Below, piece by piece: positions 55,798 to 64,000 of a stretch of 64,000 nucleotides of DNA. Numbering within the stretch: the first letter of the stretch is position 1; the number at the start of each line of letters is the position of its first letter. Position numbers and translations under genes: made by a program. The stretch spans positions 186,001-250,000 of the forward strand of contig JAEVHH010000004.1 of the NCBI GenBank assembly GCA_017607445.1. Reading direction: 5' to 3'. The notes beneath the pieces were generated by a model. That model saw nothing but the letters and a program-made list of their open reading frames with translations, ran no database searches and was not told where the DNA came from. This stretch comes from Histoplasma ohiense (taxonomy: Eukaryota > Ascomycota > Eurotiomycetes > Onygenales > Ajellomycetaceae).

Positions 55798-58700
55798 TCA
55801 AACTCTTGTAGCAACATTTGATTCTTTCAAATATTCAATTAAAAACTTGTTTCCAGTTTCTGTATTGAATAACAGATTCAAATTTAATTGTTTCAATTCA
55901 AACTTCTTTCTCAGTTTCAATCTCAATTCTGAATACTTTGCACAAAGTAACAGAAGATGCTCTGGATTTTCATATAACTGACAATCTAAACATAGACTAC
56001 TTAAATCATCTCTAAACTTTGTTAAATATGATTTGAAGTAACCATGTCCAAGCTTTAACTGCATTATTGTAGCAAAAAGTTTCTTTTTACACTTTATTGA
56101 ACAAGTTTTCCACTTTGGCTTTGTTTCAAATCTGGAGTAATGCACACTTTTTCTTTGCATAAGTCAGATATCTTGCCATTTTTGCAAACATGATTCTCTT
56201 ATTTTTCTCTTAATAAAAGCCCATGTTACAATTCTTTGAAAGCAGATTTCTAATTCAGTTGCTTTTTTTGCAGCTCTATCAGCCATTTCATTGCCATATA
56301 TACCCATGTGAGCAGGCACCCAGTGAAGATGAATAGAACAATTGAATGAGATTTTTCTTTGAATATTTTGAAGACTTTTCAAAATCAGCTCTATCATTGA
56401 CTGTCCACTGCTGATTTTATTACTTTGAAGTCTTTTAAGCCCTGCTTGACTATCAGAGAATATCCAAATATGCTCAAATCTTTTCCATTGTTCAATCTTC
56501 ATTTCAATCAATTTGAAAGCTCTTGAAATTGCAAATAATTCAGCATTAAAAACTTCTGACTCTTTTCCAATTTGCCAAGAATCAAGAATATAGTTTTTAT
56601 CATTTTCTGAATATGCTATTCCAGCTCCAAGATTGCCTGTTTTCTCACATTTTGAGCCATCAGTGTATATAAGAATTGCTTTATTTTTCATTTGTTTCAA
56701 AAGCTTTAAATGTTCTTGAGTCTGATCTTCTTTTGAAAGTTGACTAACATTTAAATCAACAAGATTATCAAGACTTTTCTTCCAAGGAGAGAGATTTTCA
56801 ATAGCTATTCTCTCTACATTTAAACTAGAGAAACAGTTCTTAACCATTGAGCAAATTCTAAATAGCTGAGATGGTATTCTTCTTCTTTGTAAAGAACTTG
56901 AATTTTCAGATAAATCAGTTTCATTCCAATCAAGATAAAGTTCCCAATCTAATTCTAATCCATTTGATTCATTTGGAAAAGAACTTGAAACTCTCTTTCT
57001 AATAGAATGATGTGAATATAGCTTCATAATTCTGAGAGCATAATTCATACAGATTTTATCAAATCTCACTTGTGGTGGAGAAATAGAGGCTTCAATTTCC
57101 ATAGCTTTAATTGGAGTAGTTTTGAATACTCCTAAGATCTTTCTTAAAGCTAAGTTTTGAAGTTTTTGAAACCTTTCTATAAAGTGTTTTTGACCTCTCC
57201 ACCACACCTGAACTGCATAATCTGAAACAGAGGTCACACAGGCAATATATAATTGTCTCATTGCTTGAAATGTCAGACCTCTTTCAGTATTTGAAAGTCT
57301 CAATATACTGTTTAAAATTCTTTCAGCATTTGCAGTTTTTATTTGCACATGAGATTTAAAATTCAATTGAGAATCTAACCAAACACCAAGCCATCTAACT
57401 GAGTTTTTAGGTTTAATTGAATGATTTAAAAGCTTAACTTCAGTATCTTTTTCTCTGAAATTTGGATAAAAGTGAATTAATTCAGTTTTATCCAAATCAA
57501 AAACAATGTTTTTTGATTTTGCTTTTTCAATCATTTCAGTTGCTGCTTGCTCAATCAAATTGCAGTTATTCACAATTGATTCTGAGCTTACAACTAGGCC
57601 TAAATCATCCACATAGCTTGGAGTTCTCACCATAATTGCCATTTGTCTATCAATAAATAGAAACTTGACAAATATAGCAAACAAAATGGGTGAGACTGGG
57701 GAACCCTGAGGAACTCCTATCTCAATATCTGTTATATCTTGTCTCATTCCATCAAAAAGCAACTGGATAGTTCTTTTTGACATGAAACAGATAACCCACT
57801 TAATGAGAGACTTTGGCATTCTCAGTTCTATCAAAGTATTGATCATTTGAGAAAGTGAAACACAATCAAATGCACCTTTTATATCAATAAACATTGCAGT
57901 TGTAACCATTTTTTCATTCTTTGCAAGTTGAATATCATGAACTACAGAGAGAACTGCATCAATTGCTGAGTTTTGCTTTCTACTTCCCATTTGATCATCA
58001 TATAATAGATCAGTAGTAGCAGATAGAAAAGACAATCTAGTGGCAATTATCTTTTCCAGAATTTTTCCCAGGCAATTCAGCAGAGATATCACTCTATAAG
58101 ATTTAGGAATAGTTGGTTTTCTATTGGGTTTTGAAAGAATAACTCCAACAGCATGCCTCCAGCACTTAGGATGATACCCATATTTCAAAAGATTTGAGAA
58201 CAATTCAAAGAGCTCATCTTTTAGTACTGAATAAAGCTCTTGAATTATTAAATGATTTATAGTATCAGCTCCTGCTGCTGTGATCTTTGAAGATGAAAAA
58301 ATAGCTGTCTTTAATTCATCTTCAGTTAAGTCAGGCCATTCCCACTTCTTATCATGTTCATATTCATTATCTTCTTGCAAAGAACAAATCTCAGTTGAAT
58401 TATTTGATGATGGAAATAATATTCTCATAAAAGCTTGACATTTATCTTCAAATGAGCTAGCTATAATTTCCTCATTCTGGAAATTATAAGTCAATGTTGG
58501 TAGCTTAGACATTGTTTTTGACTTAGTATATCTAAAAGCTTTGAAGATCTCTTTCCCCTGAGCATTTTCTAGAAAGTTATTCCAACAATCAGTCTTTGCC
58601 TTTTTAATTGTTGAGAAATAATCATTTCTAATATTCTTTAAATACTCAAATGAAACAAGCTCTTCTTTCCAATCTTTTTTAACTCTAGCTAAATGTCTTC

Positions 58701-59718
58701 TTTTATTTGAAATCTCATCATTCCACCAAGGCTTAGAGAATTCAGAGACTCTTTTCAATGGAATATATTTCTTTATACTTGAAAGAATAATCTCAGTGAT
58801 TAAATTTGCTCTGTCTTCAAGCATTTTATCTGTAAGATTTGTATCTGATTTCCAATAAAGAGTTTCTCTATTCTCTAATTTCAACTTTTCAATCATTCTT
58901 TTCACTTTTGTCCACTGAGCTTTTTCAAAGTTGTATTGATTTGAATATAATGGGTTTTGAACTGTTTGATTACTATCCAATTCCATATCAACTTGAATTA
59001 TCTCATGACCAGTGGCAGCACCATTTGTTTCATTTGAGTCAATATACCAATTAAAATGTTTATTCTCATATAGATTCTTAGAGAAAAAACATAGATCTAT
59101 AATTGATTTCTGTCTCAAACCTGGCTTGTGAAAAGTGGGAATGTCTTGCTCATTTATCAACTCTAGTTTGTTTAAAAGTGCCCATTCAACTAGTTTTTCA
59201 GCTCTAATTGATTGAGTTCTTTCTGAATTCCACCAAGAGTGATGAGCATTGAAATCCCCCATGATTATTGAATTCTTTTCTGGTTTCAACTGCATTAAAC
59301 ATCTATCAAATGTCCAAGTTCTATTGTTTTCTCTCAGTGATCTTTCATTGTAGATATTGACTAATTGAATATTTTCAAACTGTTTTTTCATATCCACAAT
59401 GTCACCAACAAGAATATCAGAGTCAGATATCAAATCATATCTCAGATTGAATTGAAATCTAGAATTCTTTCTAGCATAAATTGCCACTCTAACTCTAATA
59501 TCTGTTTTCTCTGGTAGAAAACAATAGTATGCTGGATGAGATACACTATACATTTGATCAGCATCAAGTCTGGGTTCTTGAATAAGAACAAAGTCTGCTT
59601 TTTGCTCATAGCCAATTTGTAAACAGGAATAAAGACATGGATTTATTCTGTCCACATTATTTTGAATAAATTTGATGTTTGTAGAACTTTTAACATTTTT
59701 TTGATGTTTTTCCTGCAT
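55798..59718 (-). pseudogene. LINE-2 ORF2: endonuclease-RT-RNase H, one premature TGA
   Basis: 1,184 codons to a TGA at 56166-56164, then 120 more in the same frame. Endonuclease, about residues 10-245: LIQEPR at about 45-50, GDFNAHHSWW at 154-163, SIIDL at 205-209, GHE at 237-239. RT about 490-760: RVISLLNCLGKILEK, FIDIKGAFD at 610-618, GVPQGSP at 668-674, YVDD at 702-705. RNase H about 1010-1165: YTDGS at 1018-1022, NAELFA, FSDSQ, HWVPAHMGIYGNEMAD. After the TGA comes the usual C-terminal finger CX2CX7HX4C. The copy in the chimera has TGG (Trp) at the TGA site, so the stop is a recent GG-to-GA change. It lies beyond the catalytic domains, so RT activity could remain. Arg is almost always AGA and CpG is nearly absent. 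Confidence 0.93.
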
Positions 59719-59748
59719 TATATAAGACTGTTGAATGGTTTTTTATCT

Positions 59749-61287
59749 TTATTCAGAGTCAGATAATAGACTAAATCTATTATTCACAACTTCAACAGCT
59801 ATCATATCTTGCATATGTGTATCTCTCATTTGTGTTTGGATGGGAGTCTTTGATGACTTTTGTACTTTCATTTTTTGTTTTTCAGGAGATTCAGATACAA
59901 CAGAATTAGAGATCTGAGAATTTCTTCTTTTTTGACTGCCACTATTTTTCATATTAGCAGAGACAGAAGTATCAGTTTGTATTACTGATTTTACTGATTT
60001 TCCTGACTTAGGAGCAAACACACATTCTTTCGAATTTGCAAAATGAGGCTCTTTGCAATTGGCACATTTTGCAACAGACTTAGAGTGCTCACATATAACT
60101 CCTTTTTTTAAACAAAATTGACAACTGTGTTCAGCAGTTTTGTGAGATTGAGCACAAATTTGACATTTCACATTTCTTCTACAGAGATTTGCAAAATGAC
60201 CATATTTCTGACAATTTGAACATTGAGTGTGAGCTTTTAAATTTTCTCTTGTATCTTTAAACTCATATGTTCTCATTCTCATACCAGCAATTCTTACAAA
60301 TGAGATTTTAGATTGTTCAAATGAATCAGTTATAATTAAAACTGAAGCATTTTGTCTGTTTTCTCTTTGTTCCTCATTATTCAACCAAATTGGTAATTTT
60401 TTTAATTTGATTGAATTAAAATCTTCAATCTCATGTTGAAGCTGAACCAGCCCATCATCATGATTGAAGATTGCTGTTGGTATGTCATGAAGAACAAATT
60501 TTCCCCATTTCTCATCTCTTTCCACTGAAATTTCAGTTTTCAAGAGAGATTCTATCACTGGTGCCCAAATATGTTGATTTTGCACCAGGAAGTTGGAGTT
60601 GAACTCAGGCATGGTTGTCAGAATTATAGAATTACCCAGAAAAGAGCTTTCAACTGATGCTACAACTGATTTGTATATTTCAGTTTCAGATATAGAGTTC
60701 AATGCATGATTAATCTCATTTCTCATTTGAAAAATAAGACTTGCATTTGACAGCATTTTTTGCTCAAAAACTTTTTTGTTAAAGATTTTAACAATCAGTC
60801 TTTGAGCTTTTGATTGAAGAAGTCTTTCTTCTTTCAGCTCTTTTCTTGGTTTTTCTAATTTTTGTGCACTCAAAGTATCAGGATTTTTTGTAGCCTGATT
60901 CAGAGCTCTTTTCTCAATAGATGTGTTTTTCTTTGAAGAGTAAGAGGAGGAAAGTGTGGAGGAAACTGCTGCAGCCTGAGCATAAGTTTTTGTTTCTATT
61001 TTTTGCTCGGATTTTTGAAAAGGATTTAACATTTTAGTTTCAAAGACTTTCTCAAGTTTTGAAGAGATTTCTAGTTTGTATTTGAGAATCTCATTCAACT
61101 GTCTTGCTTGAATCAAAAGTATCTGAAGCACTTCAGTATCCTTTTCCTCCATGCATTGATTTTTCAAAAACTTAGCAGCTTTTTCAACATTCTCAACCTC
61201 TTGCATCTGATCTTGATATTTCTTTTTTCTTTTCTTTAGAAACTCAATTTCAGGAATCTCTTCAGAAAACACATCTCTCTCCATCAT
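59749..61287 (-). CDS. LINE-2 ORF1: Gag-like nucleic-acid-binding protein (512 aa), intact
   Basis: Starts at ATG 61287-61285 (another ATG follows directly) and ends with TAA at 59751-59749, 30 bases before ORF2. Residues 10-90 are charged and likely coiled coil. The middle (about 215-340) is a conserved-looking globular part. Three zinc knuckles follow: CSNCQKYGHFANLC (356-369), a second C/H cluster (375-400), and CANCKEPHFANSKEC (408-422). Family role: RNA binding and chaperone in the LINE particle. The 30-base gap suggests ORF2 is reached by termination-reinitiation; this is inference. No premature stop. Confidence 0.9.
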   Translation of the reverse strand: MMERDVFSEEIPEIEFLKKRKKKYQDQMQEVENVEKAAKFLKNQCMEEKDTEVLQILLIQARQLNEILKYKLEISSKLEKVFETKMLNPFQKSEQKIETKTYAQAAAVSSTLSSSYSSKKNTSIEKRALNQATKNPDTLSAQKLEKPRKELKEERLLQSKAQRLIVKIFNKKVFEQKMLSNASLIFQMRNEINHALNSISETEIYKSVVASVESSFLGNSIILTTMPEFNSNFLVQNQHIWAPVIESLLKTEISVERDEKWGKFVLHDIPTAIFNHDDGLVQLQHEIEDFNSIKLKKLPIWLNNEEQRENRQNASVLIITDSFEQSKISFVRIAGMRMRTYEFKDTRENLKAHTQCSNCQKYGHFANLCRRNVKCQICAQSHKTAEHSCQFCLKKGVICEHSKSVAKCANCKEPHFANSKECVFAPKSGKSVKSVIQTDTSVSANMKNSGSQKRRNSQISNSVVSESPEKQKMKVQKSSKTPIQTQMRDTHMQDMIAVEVVNNRFSLLSDSE

Positions 61288-62613
61288 ATTGATAGATACA
61301 GATGATTTGACTGTGTTTCAGTCTATTTTTCCTACTAGTAATAGTAACTAGGTCAAGTTTTTCAAGAGAACTTAACAAACTGAAACTGATTTTTAAAGAT
61401 AAATCAGTTAAATCTTCACAAATTGAGTGCTACAAATATAAGGAAGGGGAGAACTAATGACTTCAATTTGAATAAGTCAAGATTGAAGTATCAGTTTTTG
61501 ATAGAAAAACTGATAAAAAAGACTCAGCTTTTTGAAGAGAAGCTGTTAAAACTAGCTATTTATATTCTTTACTGTAAAAATTTCCCCACACAACAAGTGT
61601 GCAGCTCAATTAACCCAGCAGAGGTATATAAAAGCAAATTAACAAGTATTAATGAAAGCTCTTCAGCCACTAAACAAAGTTAAAGAAATATGACTTTGGG
61701 CAAGACTTCACTGTTTTATTAACTCAGAGCTAAAACAGTGAAAACACTCTATCTCTTTCAAACTTTGTCTTTTTCTTAATTAAAAAGCTTCTCAAAGTTT
61801 CTGCTTAAACTAGGCCCCACCTCAGTTTAAGATTATATTCCTGAAATATCAAAAGCTTTCAATACTAAATGAATTCCTTTTCATTCAAATTGAACCACTT
61901 TATTTTACTGAATAGCTCTCAATAAGTTGAATATTGAGTTTCCAAAGAAATGAGTATGCAAATGAAGAATCAACAGGCTAAACCTGTACTTTTTTCCTTT
62001 ATAATAGATTATATATATATAAATATATATACAAACTACTTGCAGGGACCAAGCTATCTTTCAAACACTGAAATTTCCACTTTTATTCTATGTTTATATC
62101 AATGGAGGGGTTATTCGGAGGGATTCGATGAGGGATTCGAGGGACGATGGATTCGAATTGATGGGGTATGCACTAGTCAATTGTGCCGAGGTATCTTTTT
62201 GTTACTTGGCAGGCACGTGTGGCTGGGAGGTACTCAGGGGGGACTTGGCACGGGTGCGTTGGAACACAAAAATCGATCAGGATTTTCTCAAACAGAGAAT
62301 CAAGAATAACTCAAGCAACTGCAGACCAAATTGAATAAGATTTTAATAGATTATCAATTTAAGATAGATCTATCTGTGATCAAAATCTGAGTCGATTTGA
62401 CCCAGTATTGATGGAGTAATTTGATGAACTGTTGAAGATCCGCCCAAGCAGATGCCAAAACACTATTCATCAAATATCTCCCTCAAAACTTCATCAAATC
62501 TTTTCAAATTTCCAGCAGTTACTGATGGAGGCAGTAGGAATCGATTGAGGGTACTCGCGTTGTCTAATTCGAAGAATTGGGCTCGTTCGGGGTTTTGCTC
62601 GTTTTGTAATCTG
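61288..62613 (-). promoter_or_regulatory. 5' UTR of LINE-2 (likely promoter region)
   Basis: 1.3 kb without a convincing gene. The distal half (62100-62613) is much richer in G+C and CpG than any other part of the LINE. It holds a repeated core tcgaatccctc in minus-strand sense (three to four copies, 62103-62160), one giving ttcgaatcc, close to a B-box. The proximal half is AT-rich with a TATATATA run near 62010-62030. LINEs normally carry an internal promoter here. Confidence 0.55.
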
Positions 62614-63764
62614 TTTTTGAGATATTATATAATTGCTAGAAGCTTCTTGTTGTAGATCTTGTAGTTGCATTCAGTGGGTGACATCTTTTTCAAGATAAAG
62701 GCACAAGATTGTAGAATATTTTTGTTGTCATATTGCATCAGTGCTTCATCTACTATATAATCTGAGATGTCTGTTTCAAGAATTGTATGCTTATCTGAAT
62801 TGAATGATTGCAGCATCAGAGTGTTTGTGAATATACACTTCAGCTTTTTGAATGCTGTGTCTGCTTCATCAGTTCATTGAAATACAGCATCTTTCTGAGT
62901 CAGATCTGTTAGTGATTGTACAATATTGAAGAAGTTCTTGATAAATCTTCAGTAGAAGTTGACAAACTCTAGAAAGCTTCTAGTCTCTTTTACTAAAACT
63001 GATGTCTCTCAATTGAGGATTGCTTTCATCTTCTTAGAATTCATACATATGTCTTTTTCAGCTTTGATGATGAATTCTAGATAGATTGTAGACTTGATCT
63101 CAAAGTTGCATTTGTCAATGTCCACTTGCAGTTCAGCTTTTTATAGATGGTCAAGAACTTGTTGTACATGCTTACAGTGCTCAGTGAGTGATTCATCAGT
63201 GAAGATTAAGATATCATTCATGTACACTGAGACAATCTCATCAAGCAGGTCTCATAGAGCTCAGTTAATGTATTTCTGAAACATACTCAGAGTATTCACT
63301 AATTCAAAGAGGGTCACTGTTCATTCATATAATTCATAACATATACAAAAGACAGTTAGCCATTTGTCATCTTCATTAATTCTTATCTTGTAGAAGGCTG
63401 CAGAGATGTCAAGTTTTGTAAATCATTTTGCTTTTTCTATTCATTTGAGTGTTTCATTGATGAGTGGAAGAGAGTATTGATTCTTTCATGTAATTTTGTT
63501 GAGTTCTTGATAGTCAATGCAGAATTGTAAATCTTCTTCTGATTTCTTCACAAACAATACAGATGCTGCAGTGGATGAGTTGCTAATATGAATGAAGTTT
63601 TTGTATAGTAATTCATTGAGCATTTTTCATAGAACAAGAAGCTCATTATGTGATATGCTGTAGAGAGAATCTCAGAGTGATTGCAGATTCTTATCATCTT
63701 TCTTGATGAGTTCAATTATATGATCTATATCAGATTCTCAGTGAGAGAGAAGCTTTTCAGCTTC
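62614..63764 (-). pseudogene. RNase H, RT and protease linker of G1-6
   Basis: Continues 55339: RNase H open piece 62625-62816, RT with YMND near 63210-63222, then RT N-terminal part and linker to 63764, where G2-3 begins. Broken by TGA. Confidence 0.8.
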
Positions 63765-64000
63765 TGTAATGCACTCGTTTATTATTTCCTTATTATCTTC
63801 GCTTATTCTTACCTCTTTCCATTATACTCTCGCTACCGCTATTTCTATATGTATATATATATCGATGTATGTATTTCACACATCTTCTTTCTCTTTCTTT
63901 TCTTCCTTAGTGATTAGCTACACTACATTACACTACTATACTACACTTTACAATATATTACTATTATCTCCACTACACTATAAACTATCTTCTATTGTTA
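63765..64000 (+). repeat. 5' LTR of G2-3, cut by the window edge
   Basis: Starts TGTAATGCACTCG after cttc and matches the G2 LTR up to the window end. Outer CpGs are all present (actcgtt, cttcgctt, ctcgctaccgct, atcgatg). The orientation implies a plus-strand G2 element or solo LTR beyond. Confidence 0.9.

Larger units (their letters stand above)
55340..62613 (-). mobile_element. LINE-2: full-length LINE with two ORFs
   Basis: 7.3 kb on the minus strand, ending in an (AAT)n tail at 55340-55357, bounded by the 15-base duplication tttttgagatattat (55325-55339 and 62614-62628). 5' UTR of 1.3 kb, ORF1 (61287-59749), 30-base spacer, ORF2 (59718-55798), 3' UTR of about 440 bases. The domain set (zinc-knuckle ORF1; AP-like endonuclease, RT, RNase H and CCHC in ORF2) matches Tad-type fungal LINEs. 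Confidence 0.95.
50061..64000 (-). mobile_element. G1-6: G1 element running out of the window, three insertions
   Basis: 3' LTR 50061-50572; pol pieces 50560-51331, 54249-55339 and 62614-63764, separated by a chimeric LINE, LINE-2 and the start of G2-3. The other LTR is outside the window. The LTR mixes G1b-like bases at one end (gatctagcactattc) with G1-like tandem units. Confidence 0.92.

Overview
The window is a block of nested retrotransposons; I see no host gene. It is AT-rich, and every long stretch can be assigned to one of three retroelement types: (1) G1 and its short-LTR subfamily G1b, Ty3/gypsy elements with a C-terminal chromodomain (chromoviruses); (2) G2, a second chromodomain-bearing Ty3/gypsy family; (3) a LINE with a zinc-knuckle ORF1 and an endonuclease-RT-RNase H-CCHC ORF2, resembling the Tad-type LINEs of filamentous fungi. 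The element types, the heavy C-to-T decay of repeated DNA and the CT-rich promoters suggest heterochromatin of a filamentous (probably ascomycete) fungus. The species cannot be named from this window.

Layout. 1-8245: G1-1 (minus, left end outside the window), interrupted by complete G1-2 (375-6456). 8246-8306: a LINE 3' tail into which G1-1 had jumped. 8307-8432: a G1-type LTR piece. 8433-17382: G2-1 (minus), split by 5'-truncated LINE-1 (13342-17013). 17391-50022: old G1-3 (plus), split by G1b-1 (18994-24670) and by G1-4 (25462-47758). G1-4 is itself split by G1b-2 (28687-32030), G1-5 (32406-38355, minus) and G2-2 (38880-46345). 50061 to the end: G1-6 (minus), split by a chimeric tRNA-like/LINE insertion (51332-54248), by full-length LINE-2 (55340-62613, minus) and by the start of G2-3 (63765 onward). 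Most boundaries are confirmed by 5-bp target duplications for LTR elements and 13-15 bp duplications for LINE insertions.

Nearly all protein genes are broken. The damage is dominated by C-to-T changes, on either strand, at CpG and CpC, so TGG (Trp) and CGA (Arg) codons have become TGA while TAA/TAG are rare except in the oldest copy. The two LTRs of an element, identical at insertion, now differ in a patterned way: CpGs survive at the outer edges of the element and are lost at the inner edges. CpGs also cluster at internal deletion junctions. This looks like a footprint of homology-dependent mutation (RIP-like) that fades where homology between copies ends.

The other main points are a recent tRNA-headed/LINE chimera inserted as one unit, primer-binding sites complementary to a site inside the element's own LTR (self-priming), an RT catalytic motif reading YMND or a further decayed form in the G1/G1b copies I read, and a nearly CpG-free LINE with ORF1 intact and ORF2 broken by a single TGA.
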